Assembly (NCBI GenBank): GCA_035906055.1
Contig: JAMIFV010000020.1
Coordinates: 1 to 46,932, forward strand
Direction of reading: 5' to 3'
From: JAMIFV01 sp035906055
Lineage (GTDB): Bacteria; Pseudomonadota; Alphaproteobacteria; Rickettsiales; JABCZZ01
Length of the DNA stretch: 46,932 nucleotides
Below the pieces are notes generated by a model, which was not told the origin of the DNA, ran no database searches, and saw nothing but the letters and a program-made list of their open reading frames with translations. Position 1 is the first letter of the stretch. Each line of letters begins with the position of its first letter. This document shows, piece by piece, positions 25,311-34,186 of the stretch. The position numbers and the translations under genes were made by a program.

Positions 25311-26147
25311 CTAGGGAAGAGCAATGTTCGGGAAGTCAAAGGGCACATTGATCATGGATTCAGGGGTCGCGTAATAAATTTTCAACCCCGCCCCTTTGGG
25401 GAGCGGCTGACTATAGGAGTGGGTATACACATCCTCCCCGTTAATGGCGGATTTTGACCTGCTGCTCGCATCAACAGCTTTGCCGTCCGCATCCACCACT
25501 TCCAGTTTAACCAGCATTCTGGTAGGGTCCATGATGCGGAATTGCAGGTCGTTTGGCTGAATGCCCACTTCTGCCACTGGGGCTTTCTGTTCTTCAGCCT
25601 TCATTTTGGCGTAAGCCTCATAATAATTCTTGTCCAGCACGGTAATGGAAACCTCGGGACTCTTGGAAACCATCGGCCTTCCGTAGACTGTGGTAATGTC
25701 GCTGATCGTCACCACGGAGGAAGGATCAAGCGCCGGGGAATATACGGGTATGAAACCTTTGACCAGCAGCACGCTTGCCTTGCGCGCGGGATTGGCAAGG
25801 TCGGCGGTAACTGTCTCGTTGCTGGATTTCTGCTGACGCGCTTTGAGGTCCCACATCAGCGTGCTGTCCCTGTCTTCTTTTATAACGGTGCGGCCTGTAT
25901 CGTCCATGGCGGCGGTGAATACGGGCTTGCCGATACCGTAAGCGTCGAAGATGGGATCGCCGCTGAGTTTGAAATCCACACGCAGGCCTGCAAAATACTG
26001 CCCGTTCGTGCGGCTATCGGTTACGTCCCCCAGGGCAACGGACACGGCGGGAATTACGGGAGCCGGTACGGCAGGTGATACGCCCTGTGCCAACACAGTT
26101 GCGGATGCGGCGCTCATTATACATGCGAGAAACAGGCCTTTTTTCAT
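25311..26147 (-). CDS. Secreted hypothetical protein
   Basis: I do not recognise this family. The protein is about 278 residues from the ATG at 26147, which is supported by AAGGG; a GTG two codons earlier is also possible. It has a Sec signal peptide (MKKGLFLACIMSAASATVLAQG) followed by a Pro/Val-rich linker and a mostly beta-like region without cysteines. It is the last gene of a minus-strand operon starting at mazG and follows a DUF192-like secreted protein by 14 bases. It is probably periplasmic. Confidence 0.65.
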   Translation of the reverse strand: MKKGLFLACIMSAASATVLAQGVSPAVPAPVIPAVSVALGDVTDSRTNGQYFAGLRVDFKLSGDPIFDAYGIGKPVFTAAMDDTGRTVIKEDRDSTLMWDLKARQQKSSNETVTADLANPARKASVLLVKGFIPVYSPALDPSSVVTISDITTVYGRPMVSKSPEVSITVLDKNYYEAYAKMKAEEQKAPVAEVGIQPNDLQFRIMDPTRMLVKLEVVDADGKAVDASSRSKSAINGEDVYTHSYSQPLPKGAGLKIYYATPESMINVPFDFPNIALP

Positions 26148-26161
26148 ATGCACTACCCTTG

Positions 26162-26842
26162 TTACTGGACGATGACGGGATGGGTCTTGAAAAGTTCGCT
26201 CTCAAAACGGTCGCCGGGAACGATACGTTCATGCTCCACAGCGCCGGGCCTGAGATAAATGATCGCGCGCACCGCCGCGCCACTGGAGACCGGCTCCTGC
26301 AGCTCGCTGATATTCAGGCGCGGCGCAATACGGGTGATATAGCCGTCTTCATTGACGAAAACCACATCGGAGCTGCTCAGCAGCCGTGAGGCGGAAATAC
26401 TGGCAAGCGCCGGTGGTTCCACCACAATCAGCAACCCTTCCCGCTCCCCAATGACAGTCTGCGAGATCACGTCTTCCTGATCGAAATAGCTCATTGGTTT
26501 CATATCCACTGTGAACTCGATCGGCTCACGCGGCGGCGGGCCCGGCGGCGTTTCCGGCTCTGCTATACGGATACGGTTCACTTCCAGCCCGTCTTTACTG
26601 CTTTGCTCCCTTTCGGCCTCCCGGGTGGTGGTCAGTTCACCGGGCGCTTTCTTATTTTCAACTTCCTTCGTTTCCATCTGAGGGACTTTGGGCTGCGGCA
26701 CTGGCTGCGGCACTGCAACGGGCTCCGGTTTGGGTATCAGCCTGAGCTTCATGCGGTTGTAGAACATCAGCGAATCATCCGCCGCCGCCACGCAGGGGCT
26801 GCAGATGAGGAACGCCAGCATATATATGATGAGCCTGTTCAT
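26162..26842 (-). CDS. Secreted protein with degenerate DUF192-like C-terminus
   Basis: This 226-residue protein has a signal peptide (to about residue 20), then a Pro/Glu-rich linker to about 110. The last ~95 residues read like DUF192: SSDVVFVNEDGYITRIAP, then SGAAVRAIIYLRPGAVEHERIVPGDRFES. These align by eye with the neighbouring DUF192 protein's LFIDEKGIITRVVENTKPLS, KAIAVIELAGGSAARLNIATGDRV. The usual GLMYRKSL and FWMKNT motifs are absent, so it is a diverged paralogue. It overlaps the upstream gene by 4 bases. Confidence 0.65.
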   Translation of the reverse strand: MNRLIIYMLAFLICSPCVAAADDSLMFYNRMKLRLIPKPEPVAVPQPVPQPKVPQMETKEVENKKAPGELTTTREAEREQSSKDGLEVNRIRIAEPETPPGPPPREPIEFTVDMKPMSYFDQEDVISQTVIGEREGLLIVVEPPALASISASRLLSSSDVVFVNEDGYITRIAPRLNISELQEPVSSGAAVRAIIYLRPGAVEHERIVPGDRFESELFKTHPVIVQ

Positions 26843-27369
26843 TTGAAGTGAGAATAGAGAACTCTGTCGCCCGTGGCAATATTGAGCCTGGCCGCGCTGC
26901 CGCCCGCCAGCTCTATCACGGCTATGGCTTTACCTATAGAATGAATATTCTGCGTAGACAATGGCTTGGTGTTTTCCACCACGCGCGTGATGATGCCCTT
27001 TTCGTCAATGAACAACATATCCAGCGGGATATAAGTGTTCTTCATCCAGAAGGCAAGCTCGGTGCTTTGGGGAAAGAGGAAGATCATGCCGGTTTTTTCG
27101 GCAAGGCTCTTGCGATACATCAGCCCGCGCTCCAGTTGCAGCGCGCTTCTGGCGACTTCGACCTCAATATCCACCGCGCCATTTTTGGTTTCGATGGAGA
27201 GTTTATCCCTGTCAAAAGCAACCGGGGTGGGATTGCCGTTTGCATCCAGCCCGTCCCCCGCTATGCCATAAGCGCCCTGCAGGATATACGCCACGATACA
27301 CACAAAGAATGCGGCAACGAGCAGCATGGCCGCTACGGACGAGCGTTTTTCCGGCGCTGTATCATTCAT
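26839..27369 (-). CDS. DUF192 family protein with N-terminal membrane anchor
   Basis: This 176-residue protein runs from ATG 27369 (MNDTAPEK), which overlaps the MFS stop codon (ATGA); a much longer in-frame extension reading inside the MFS gene is rejected. One membrane segment lies at about residues 12-32. The DUF192 domain has ERGLMYRKSL, GMIFLFP, FWMKNTYIPLDMLFIDEKG and the C-terminal ARLNIATGDRV. The function of DUF192 is not established; members are often secreted small beta proteins. The next gene encodes a degenerate version. Confidence 0.85.
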   Translation of the reverse strand: MNDTAPEKRSSVAAMLLVAAFFVCIVAYILQGAYGIAGDGLDANGNPTPVAFDRDKLSIETKNGAVDIEVEVARSALQLERGLMYRKSLAEKTGMIFLFPQSTELAFWMKNTYIPLDMLFIDEKGIITRVVENTKPLSTQNIHSIGKAIAVIELAGGSAARLNIATGDRVLYSHFK

Positions 27370-28670
27370 GCCTTGGCACCTTTCGCATTGTTTTCCGATT
27401 CCCAGTCCACGCCCACATCGAGGCGGCGCAACTGCGGACAAAGATACCCGATTCCTGCAACAACCGCCAGACACATTCCTCCGCCGAACACCACCGAAGG
27501 CACCAGCCCGAACATTCTGGCGGCAAGGCCTGACTCGAACGCCCCGATCTCGTTTGAGGATATGATGAACATGCTGTTGAGTGCGGAAACCCTGCCGCGC
27601 ATATCGTCCGTGGTCATGAGCTGCACCAGCGTCGTGCGGATGATGACGCTCACACTGTCGAATATGCCGCTCATCGCCAGCGCGGCAAGGGAAAGCAGGA
27701 ACGATGTGCTGAGGCCGAATATGATAATGGAGCAGCCGAATCCGCATACGGCGCAAAGCAATGTCCTGCCGTAAACGCGCTTCATGGGGTATGCAGCCAG
27801 AAACAACGCGCTGCAGATAGCCCCCGCAGCGGGCGCGGCCCTGAGCATGCCAAGCCCGTCAGCGCCGATATGCAGCACCTGATCGGCGTATGCGGGCAGC
27901 ATGGCTATGGCGCCGCCGAACAGCACCGCGAACATATCCAGCGACATCACCGCAAGCAAAGCCGGGCGGTGGCGTATATACTGCCAGCCCGCATAAATGC
28001 TTTTGAAGGCCGCTTCGCGCACTGCGTTGCTGCGATACGCCTTCACTTTCGCGCTCATAGGCAACAGCAGCGTAAGCGCCAGCGCCATCAGGCTGGTGGG
28101 AATCAGCCATGCGGCAGTAACGCTCAGCAACCCATACGCCAGCCCTGCGATGGCAGGGCCCAGCACCGCGCCGAACTGGAAACCGCTGCCCAGCCACGCC
28201 GATGCGGCGGGAATGTCGGCACGCGGCACTACCTGCGGAATAAGCGTGTAGGATGACGGTGAAATAAAGCTGCGCGCAAGGCCGGAAATGAAAATGCCGA
28301 TGAACAGCGCGGGCAGTATCACATGATGCGGGAAATGCACCACATCGCCGGCAATGAGAAACAACACAAAGCCATTGAGCGTCAGCACGCTGATGCAGGC
28401 GATATAGATACGGTGCGGCCTGCCCGTATCCACCACATGCCCGGCGAAAAAAGCCCCCGCCAGCGCAGGTATCGCCTCGGTCAATCCCACCAGCCCCAGC
28501 ATGAAGTAATCCCTGGTGATGGAATAGACCTGCCACCCGATGATGACGTCCTGCGCCTGCAACGCCATGAGGCTGAGCACACGCACATAGAGCATGAGCC
28601 TGAAATCCCTGATATGCAGCACCGTGCCGGAAAGCGACGGCATGCGGGTACGCGCGCGTATGGCCTTCAC
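27366..28670 (-). CDS. Major facilitator superfamily transporter, EntS-like
   Basis: This 434-residue protein has about twelve hydrophobic helices. LMLYVRVLSLMALQAQDVIIGWQVY resembles helix 1 of the EntS/MFS_3 subgroup, and FFAGHVVDTGRPHRI is the loop 2-3 motif. Helices with SGLARSFISPSSYTLIPQVVPR and a central charged loop (SAKVKAYRSN) follow. Members export siderophores or drugs; the substrate is unknown. The gene overlaps coaD upstream and the DUF192 gene downstream by 4 bases each, placing it in a tight operon. Confidence 0.82.
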   Translation of the reverse strand: MKAIRARTRMPSLSGTVLHIRDFRLMLYVRVLSLMALQAQDVIIGWQVYSITRDYFMLGLVGLTEAIPALAGAFFAGHVVDTGRPHRIYIACISVLTLNGFVLFLIAGDVVHFPHHVILPALFIGIFISGLARSFISPSSYTLIPQVVPRADIPAASAWLGSGFQFGAVLGPAIAGLAYGLLSVTAAWLIPTSLMALALTLLLPMSAKVKAYRSNAVREAAFKSIYAGWQYIRHRPALLAVMSLDMFAVLFGGAIAMLPAYADQVLHIGADGLGMLRAAPAAGAICSALFLAAYPMKRVYGRTLLCAVCGFGCSIIIFGLSTSFLLSLAALAMSGIFDSVSVIIRTTLVQLMTTDDMRGRVSALNSMFIISSNEIGAFESGLAARMFGLVPSVVFGGGMCLAVVAGIGYLCPQLRRLDVGVDWESENNAKGAKA

Positions 28671-29167
28671 ACCTTACCTTTGAAGTAGTCCCGCATATGC
28701 TCCTGCACCGCAGGCGAAACAAAACCGCTTACATCGCCGCCTAGCCTCGCGATCTGCTTGACGAACCGCGACGAGATGAAATGGGTGGATTCCGACGCGG
28801 TAAGAAATACGGTTTCCATATCCGGCGAAAGCTTGGAATTAATGGCCGCCATCTGGAATTCGTATTCAAAGTCCGATACGGCGCGCAAGCCCCTGATAAG
28901 CAACTGCGCCTGGTTTTCATTGGCGAAGCTCACCAGCAGGCCGGAGAACGGCTTCACCTCGATACGGCTGGCGCTGCCGTTTCCAAGCTGCTCCACTTCG
29001 CTCTTAACCATCATGGCACGCATATCGAGGTCGAACATCGGCGCCTTGTTCGTATCAAGCGCCACGCCGATAATGAGTTTGTCCACCACGCGCAACGCGC
29101 GCTTCACCACGTCCATATGGCCAAGCGTCATGGGGTCGAATGTGCCGGGATATATTCCAACTTTCAT
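28667..29167 (-). CDS. coaD: Phosphopantetheine adenylyltransferase
   Basis: This 166-residue nucleotidyltransferase converts 4'-phosphopantetheine and ATP to dephospho-CoA, the fourth step in CoA synthesis. The (H/T)xGH motif lies in GTFDPMTLGHMDVV. LIRGLRAVSDFEYEFQMAAINSKL and the ISSR signature near the C-terminus confirm the family. The start MKVGIYPGTFDP at 29167 is preferred over an in-frame start 9 bases earlier because it matches the family start. It follows mazG by 13 bases. Confidence 0.96.
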   Translation of the reverse strand: MKVGIYPGTFDPMTLGHMDVVKRALRVVDKLIIGVALDTNKAPMFDLDMRAMMVKSEVEQLGNGSASRIEVKPFSGLLVSFANENQAQLLIRGLRAVSDFEYEFQMAAINSKLSPDMETVFLTASESTHFISSRFVKQIARLGGDVSGFVSPAVQEHMRDYFKGKV

Positions 29168-29180
29168 ATATGCCAATGTC

Positions 29181-29993
29181 CTAAAATTTATTCGCAGGCG
29201 GCGTTTTTTCGGCTATCTTGGCCTGATCCCACAGATCGTTGAGTTCCTGCAGCGAGGCCGAGGAAAGGTTGCGCTGCTCCAGGTCGAGCATATGGCGCAT
29301 GTAGCTGAAGCGGCTTTCAAACTTTCGGTTGCAGAGCCGAACGGATTCTTCGGGGTCAACCCCCAGCTTGCGCGCAAGGTTCACACAGCTGAAAATAATA
29401 TCGCCCACTTCTTCCATGATGGCTTTGGGTGCCTGCTTCTGCGCCATCACCGTGATAAGTTCCTGTATCTCTTCATTGAGTTTTTCGAATACAGCGTCGA
29501 TATTCGGCCAGTCGAATCCCACCCTCTCGGCGCGTTTCTGCAATTTCAGCGCGCGCGTGAGTGACGGCAGCGCCAGCGAAACGCCTGCCAGCGGGTCTTC
29601 CGCTATGCCGGAACTTGCATCCTTGCGTTCCTTCGCCTTCTGGTCTTCCCATGCCTTCTCCTGATCGGCGGCGGTTGTTATCACCGCATCGCCGAACACG
29701 TGCGGATGGCGCTTTTCCAGCTTGTCGCAAATGGCTGTCGCCACTTCGTCGAAATTGAACAGTTTCTGCTCATTCGCCATTTGCGAATGGAACACCACCT
29801 GCAGCAGCAGGTCGCCCAGCTCATCGCGCAACCCATGCATATCCTTGCGCGCAATGGCATCGGCCACTTCATAGGCTTCCTCGATCGTATGGGGCGCAAT
29901 CGAGGCAAAATCCTGCTCAATATCCCACGGGCAGCCCTTTTCCTTATCCCTGAGCTGCGCCATAATTGTAAGCAGGCGGTCAATCGGTCGCAT
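29181..29993 (-). CDS. mazG: Nucleoside triphosphate pyrophosphohydrolase MazG
   Basis: This 270-residue protein has two MazG-type halves. The N-terminal one shows LRDKEKGCPWDIEQDFASIAPHTIEEAYEVADAI and LRDELGDLLLQVVFHSQMA with the EExxE/ELGD metal site. The C-terminal one shows KLNEEIQELI and MEEVGDIIFSCVNLARKLGVDPE. It hydrolyses NTPs to NMP and PPi as house-cleaning and stress control. It is the promoter-proximal gene of the minus-strand operon running to 25311. Confidence 0.95.
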   Translation of the reverse strand: MRPIDRLLTIMAQLRDKEKGCPWDIEQDFASIAPHTIEEAYEVADAIARKDMHGLRDELGDLLLQVVFHSQMANEQKLFNFDEVATAICDKLEKRHPHVFGDAVITTAADQEKAWEDQKAKERKDASSGIAEDPLAGVSLALPSLTRALKLQKRAERVGFDWPNIDAVFEKLNEEIQELITVMAQKQAPKAIMEEVGDIIFSCVNLARKLGVDPEESVRLCNRKFESRFSYMRHMLDLEQRNLSSASLQELNDLWDQAKIAEKTPPANKF

Positions 29994-30129
29994 GGCAACT
30001 CCATCAATTTTTCATAACTGTCAGCAACATAACGGGATTGAAAAATCATGCAATTGATAATATACACCCCGGTGTGAATTAAACGCATACGCGCCGGACA
30101 CTCCCGGAGCAAATCTAGGATGAGAGAAA

Positions 30130-30468
30130 ATGACCTTTGTAGTGACCGAAGCCTGTATCAAGTGCAAATACACCGATTGCGTGGAAGTCTGCCCCGTGGA
30201 CTGCTTCTACGAAGGCGAGAATATGCTGGTGATCAACCCGGATGAATGCATCGACTGCGGTGTGTGCGAACCGGAATGCCCTGCCGACGCCATCCTGCCG
30301 GAAATGGAGCACCTGCTCAAATGGGTGGAGCTCAACCGCGAATACGCCGCCAAATGGCCCAACCTCACCTCCCGCAAGGACGCTTTGCCGGAAGCGGAGG
30401 ATTTCAAAGGCGTGGTGGATAAGTTCAACCAGCATTTCAGCCCGAACCCCGGCACCGGCGCGAAGTAA
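30130..30468 (+). CDS. fdxA: Seven-iron ferredoxin FdxA
   Basis: This 112-residue ferredoxin has an N-terminal cluster-binding pattern CIKCKYTDCVEVCPVDCF and a second CIDCGVCEPECPADAI. The pattern indicates one [3Fe-4S] and one [4Fe-4S] cluster, as in the FdxA/Azotobacter FdI type. The C-terminal helical extension (LKWVELNREYAAKWP) is normal. A GGATGAGAG stretch precedes the ATG. A bidirectional terminator follows. Confidence 0.95.
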   Translation: MTFVVTEACIKCKYTDCVEVCPVDCFYEGENMLVINPDECIDCGVCEPECPADAILPEMEHLLKWVELNREYAAKWPNLTSRKDALPEAEDFKGVVDKFNQHFSPNPGTGAK

Positions 30469-30481
30469 TTTTAGGCATAAC

Positions 30482-30518
30482 TAAAAAAAGCAGGGGAAGC
30501 GTTCCCCCTTATTTTTTT
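30482..30518. terminator. Bidirectional terminator between fdxA and convergent gene
   Basis: GGGGAA (30493-30498), loop GCG, TTCCCC (30502-30507), with AAAAAAA before and ATTTTTTT after. It overlaps the stop codon of the reverse-strand gene at 30509 and serves both converging transcripts. Confidence 0.82.
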
Positions 30519-31060
30519 AGTTCCGGCATATCCTTAATTATCTCCGACGGATTCAAGCCCGGTTTTATCCTGTAATTGAAAAGCGTGGCATTCTGCCCAC
30601 GGAAATAACGCGCCTCCCCGCAATGGGAATTGGTGGTTAGTATGCGCACCTCGCGTATTTTACCGTCGGCGGAAAGATGCTGTGATGCGTAACAGAAATT
30701 ATCGTCCGTCTGGCCGATAGCGCTGCAGGGTGCCTTCAGCAACGTATCCGACGCATTGTTGCGGGCGATTGACAATGTCAGTGTTTCTTCCTCAAGGCTC
30801 ATCCTGCTGCAAAGCTTCATATCCAGCGCCCCGAATGCATCGGAAAACCACCATACGTTTGTGGCCTTTGGCTGCGAGCTTTCTTCCTTGCAGGATTCAA
30901 TGGCTGCAAGCGCTCCCTTATCGCACTGCATCATGCCGGGCGAGGAACTGTCGCCGCCGAAGAACGCGATATAGACAAGGTTGGCCAGCAGGAAAATGAG
31001 GAGCAGCTTTATCGTGCGGGGATTTATTTCTCTGGCCTGCTTTTTCCTGAAGAACACCAC
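30509..31060 (-). CDS. Hypothetical membrane-anchored protein
   Basis: I do not recognise this 183-residue protein. A basic N-terminus (FRKKQAREINPRTIK) is followed by one membrane helix (LLLIFLLANLVYIAFFGG, about 19-36). The extracytoplasmic domain has six cysteines that could form disulfides (C46, C57, and four more). It starts at a GTG 2 bases after the ogt stop, so it is coupled to ogt and the ParA-like gene. Its role is unknown. Confidence 0.6.
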   Translation of the reverse strand: MVFFRKKQAREINPRTIKLLLIFLLANLVYIAFFGGDSSSPGMMQCDKGALAAIESCKEESSQPKATNVWWFSDAFGALDMKLCSRMSLEEETLTLSIARNNASDTLLKAPCSAIGQTDDNFCYASQHLSADGKIREVRILTTNSHCGEARYFRGQNATLFNYRIKPGLNPSEIIKDMPELKK

Positions 31061-31062
31061 GC

Positions 31063-31566
31063 TTACGCAGCAGCGGGTTGCAGCGCATAGCGCGCTTCAA
31101 GGGCAAGCAACGTTTTTTTTACCTCCACCCCCCATGCAAAACCGCTGACGCTGCCGTCTTTATGCAATACGCGGTGGCAGGGAATGATAACCGGAACCGG
31201 GTTTTTTCCACAGGCATTGGCCACCGCACGGAATGCGGCTGGCCTGCCGAGGCGTTGCGCAATGGCACTGTAGGAGGTGGTGGTGCCGTATGGTATCCTC
31301 TGCAGTTCCGCCCATACGGCTTTCTGCAGCCCGGTGCCATCCAGTTCAAGCGCCACATTCACACGTTCGCTTTCACCATGCAGGAAAGCGCGTATGTCAT
31401 TGGCGGCATTTGCCACTACACTGCCCGCCTGCGCCTGCTGCAATTCGCAACGCTGCGCGAGGAACGCATCAGCATCGTAACGCACCTGGGTCACGGCGGA
31501 CTCAGTGCCTGCAACAAGCAGTTCCCCTATGGGAGTGGCGAGCAACGTGTAGGTTGTTTCCATCAT
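31063..31566 (-). CDS. ogt: Methylated-DNA-protein cysteine methyltransferase
   Basis: This 167-residue suicide repair protein removes alkyl groups from O6-alkylguanine. The acceptor Cys is in the signature PVPVIIPCHRVLHKDG. The helix-turn-helix YGTTTSYSAIAQRLGRPAAFRAVANACGKNP and the Asn hinge are typical. The short N-terminal domain fits Ogt rather than the Ada fusion. Its start overlaps the stop of the ParA-like gene. Two adjacent ATGs (31566, 31563) are possible. Confidence 0.94.
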   Translation of the reverse strand: MMETTYTLLATPIGELLVAGTESAVTQVRYDADAFLAQRCELQQAQAGSVVANAANDIRAFLHGESERVNVALELDGTGLQKAVWAELQRIPYGTTTSYSAIAQRLGRPAAFRAVANACGKNPVPVIIPCHRVLHKDGSVSGFAWGVEVKKTLLALEARYALQPAAA

Positions 31567-32258
31567 GCCATCTCGATCTGCCGGATTACGGAACGTCCCA
31601 GATCATTTACCTCTTCAGCAGGCTTGTCCAGCGTTTTCAGCATGCGACCGATCTCCTCGGAAAGCAGCTTGATTTCAATTGCGGCCGGGCTTGCAGGCGC
31701 CAGCTCGGTAACGGAACGGCCTTCAAGGAAAGACGATGCGAACAGCACGCGATTGCCAAGGGTGGTCTTGGCGAGGTCCGGCAATTCGTCGGCAATGGCC
31801 ATGGCCAGCTTGGAGTTGGAGGTTACGCGGTTGAGCACCACGCGCACCGGGATGTTCTCTGCCTTCGCCAGATCCAGCGTGGCCTTGGTGGCCCACAGGT
31901 CGGTGGGGCTGGGCTGCACGGGCAGCAGGATAAGGTCGGCATTGCGGATAGCCGTGCGCGCTTCCGTTTCGGTGTGCGGCGGGCTGTCGATGATGATGAT
32001 GTCGTGGTTGCGGCGCAGGCGGGCCACTTCACTGCCCACGCGCCAGCCGGAAAGCGCGGCGAATGTCAGGCCGGTATAGCCTTCACCGAAGCGCTTTTCG
32101 CGCAGCTTATGCCATTGGGTCAGGCTACCCTGAGGGTCGATGTCAATAATCGCAACGCGCTTGCCGCGCTGGCTCCACGCAACCGCCAGATGTGCCGCGA
32201 GCGTTGTTTTTCCTGCTCCACCTTTTTGCTGGGCTATGGTAATGACTTTTTCTGACAT
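31563..32258 (-). CDS. ParA-family ATPase (orphan)
   Basis: This 231-residue protein has the deviant Walker A QQKGGAGKTTLA near residues 10-21, the DIDPQGSLTQW switch, and the Walker B-like IIIIDSPPHTETEA. No ParB or other partition gene is adjacent. It heads a small operon with ogt and a membrane-anchored protein. Orphan ParA/MinD-like ATPases position plasmids, chemoreceptors or other cargo; a plasmid-like partition role is unlikely here. It diverges from the TsaC gene. Confidence 0.88.
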   Translation of the reverse strand: MSEKVITIAQQKGGAGKTTLAAHLAVAWSQRGKRVAIIDIDPQGSLTQWHKLREKRFGEGYTGLTFAALSGWRVGSEVARLRRNHDIIIIDSPPHTETEARTAIRNADLILLPVQPSPTDLWATKATLDLAKAENIPVRVVLNRVTSNSKLAMAIADELPDLAKTTLGNRVLFASSFLEGRSVTELAPASPAAIEIKLLSEEIGRMLKTLDKPAEEVNDLGRSVIRQIEMA

Positions 32259-32335
32259 GTTAGTCCCCTGTTTTGGTTTTTATAACAATATATAGTTTAT
32301 CTTATAACTCTTCCTACCAGATACTGTCAATCAAC

Positions 32336-33286
32336 ATGCAATCCGCAAATGCTATAAATATAGGACATGCCGCTGCCCTCATCAACAACGGGCATCTGGT
32401 GAGCTTCCCTACCGAAACAGTGTATGGCCTCGGGGCGGATGCAACCAATGATAAAGCGGTCGCAGAAATTTTTTCCATAAAAGGACGCCCGCAATTCAAC
32501 CCCCTCATCGTGCATGTGGACGGTGTAGCCATGGCAAAGCAGGAAGTGGAATGGCCGCAGGTGGCAGACACGCTTGCCAAAGCGTTCTGGCCGGGGCCGC
32601 TTACACTCGTATTGCCGCGCAAGGCGGATTCCCGCATATCGTTGCTGGCGAGCGCCGGAGGCGACACGCTGGGCGTGCGTATGCCTGCGCATGATATTGC
32701 ACTGGCACTCATCAGCGCCGCCGCAAAGCCGCTGGCCGCGCCCAGCGCCAATAAATCAGGCCGCGTAAGCCCCACCAGCGCGCAGCATGTGAGAGCAGAA
32801 TTTGGTGAGGCGCTCACCGTGCTCGATGGAGGCGCCTGCACGGTGGGGGTCGAATCCACCGTGCTGGACCTCACCTGCGCCACGCCGCTCCTGCTGCGCC
32901 CCGGCGGCGTACCCAAAGAAGCGCTTGAGGCCGTATTGGGTGTAAAGCTGCAAACCTTGCAGGATAAAGCCGCCACGCTTAAATCTCCCGGTATGCTGGA
33001 AAGCCACTATGCCCCTGCCCTGCCCGTACGCCTCAATGTAACGAAGCCCCTGCCCACGGAGGCGTTGCTGAGCTTTGGCCCCGCTGTGCCCTCAGGTGCC
33101 AGGAAAGTGATATCGCTCAGTGATTCCGGTGATGACAGGGAAGCCGCCGCAAAGCTGTTCGCTGCCCTGCGCGTGCTGGACTCTCAGGAATTCACCGCCA
33201 TCGCTGTGATGCCGATACCGGAGAGCGGCCTTGGCAGCGCCATTAACGACCGCCTTCGCCGCGCCGCCGCCGACCGTTCTACTTAA
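32336..33286 (+). CDS. L-threonylcarbamoyladenylate synthase (Sua5/TsaC)
   Basis: This protein is 316 residues from the ATG at 32336; an upstream in-frame extension to 32273 is unsupported. It makes threonylcarbamoyl-AMP for the t6A37 modification of ANN-decoding tRNAs. The YrdC core is visible as GHLVSFPTETVYGLGADATN, KGRPQFNPLIVHV, FWPGPLTLVLP, VRMPAH and APSANKSGRVSPTSAQHV. The additional ~110 residues after the linker (SPGMLESHYAPALPV) form the Sua5 domain, so this is the long Sua5 type rather than short TsaC. Confidence 0.92.
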   Translation: MQSANAINIGHAAALINNGHLVSFPTETVYGLGADATNDKAVAEIFSIKGRPQFNPLIVHVDGVAMAKQEVEWPQVADTLAKAFWPGPLTLVLPRKADSRISLLASAGGDTLGVRMPAHDIALALISAAAKPLAAPSANKSGRVSPTSAQHVRAEFGEALTVLDGGACTVGVESTVLDLTCATPLLLRPGGVPKEALEAVLGVKLQTLQDKAATLKSPGMLESHYAPALPVRLNVTKPLPTEALLSFGPAVPSGARKVISLSDSGDDREAAAKLFAALRVLDSQEFTAIAVMPIPESGLGSAINDRLRRAAADRST

Positions 33287-33380
33287 CTATAGTCAAAGCT
33301 ACCCCAGAGCATCCCGTGAGCCGGGCAATGGAAGTCCATTTGAAAACAATTGGAACTGGACAAGAGTTACTTAGACTTAT

Positions 33381-33449
33381 GACTCATTAAGCTTATACTT
33401 TCTTTTCCTCTCCCCCTTGAGGGAGAGGGGAATTTATGAGTCCTGAGCC
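33381..33449. repeat. MITE-like element, shortened copy 2
   Basis: It shares CTTTCTTTTCCTCTCCC and the right end GAGAGGGGAATTTATGAGTC...GAGCC (27 identical bases, 33423-33449) with the 224-base element at 5631-5854. It lacks nearly all of the interior and forms a simple CTCTCCCCCTTGAGGGAGAG hairpin. The left terminal repeat is degraded. Confidence 0.65.
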
Positions 33450-33464
33450 AAGGGCATCACAAAT

Positions 33465-34094
33465 TTACAGGGAACGTGACGTTTCCGCCTGCTTCGCGGC
33501 ATTCTGCTCCATACGCGCCTGCCATGCTGGCGAAGCCTTGCCTTCTGCAACTGCATCGGGTGTGTGCGTCTCCTTTGCAACGGCAGGGGACCCCTGCCTG
33601 ACAATCGGCTCACCGTTATCGTCCAACGGTTCACTCAAACCGAACACCGCTTTGGTTGCTTTGATGGGATGCTTGATGATATTCTTGGCGCTGCCAGCCT
33701 TTTCGCCGCGCACCCAGCCTATAGCGGCACCTGCCACCATGCCGACGACGCCTGTGATCAGCGTCCATTTGACAGGTTTCATGGATGCCCTGATAAGCTC
33801 TCCCACAGGCGGTTCTTTTATAAGCTGCCCGCCCTTCTTATACTCGTCCGATATAAAATCGATAGTACGCTCCCTGAGCTTGACCAGTATCTCACTGCTG
33901 AACAGGGTTTTCATTTTTTCTTTGAAAGCAGGCTTGTCACGCAGCAGATCAGCAGCATCAATCGCGGTGCCGATCGTGCTTATCTTTGCGCCAACCGTGG
34001 AAAACGCAAGCGCAAAGGCGATTTTTGAGCCGGTGTGCTTTTCAGCGGGCTTGTCTTTTGGCTGGTCTTGCGTGGTATCCTGAGCTTTCTGCAT
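33465..34094 (-). CDS. Hypothetical protein with glycine-zipper-like membrane segment
   Basis: I do not recognise this 209-residue protein. It has a charged N-terminus (QDTTQDQPKDKPAEKH), a helical region to about residue 105, a hydrophobic glycine-rich segment LITGVVGMVAGAAIGWV (about 112-128), then a basic and finally disordered C-terminus. The plan recalls the protein at 12099-12758. No clear Shine-Dalgarno is visible. The MITE-like repeat lies just beyond its 3' end. Confidence 0.55.
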   Translation of the reverse strand: MQKAQDTTQDQPKDKPAEKHTGSKIAFALAFSTVGAKISTIGTAIDAADLLRDKPAFKEKMKTLFSSEILVKLRERTIDFISDEYKKGGQLIKEPPVGELIRASMKPVKWTLITGVVGMVAGAAIGWVRGEKAGSAKNIIKHPIKATKAVFGLSEPLDDNGEPIVRQGSPAVAKETHTPDAVAEGKASPAWQARMEQNAAKQAETSRSL

Positions 34095-34186
34095 AATTAT
34101 AGCATTCTGCCAGAAATACGCGCTTTGTGTGCGACAGTTACGTGAAGAATATCTTCAAATCAATCTATTGATAAATATATCAATTT

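Noticed and set aside
27370..27756. N-terminal extension of the DUF192 gene into the MFS gene
   Set aside because: The extension is basic, Cys/His-rich and out of frame with the MFS protein. The ATG overlapping the MFS stop gives a normal DUF192 protein with a membrane anchor.
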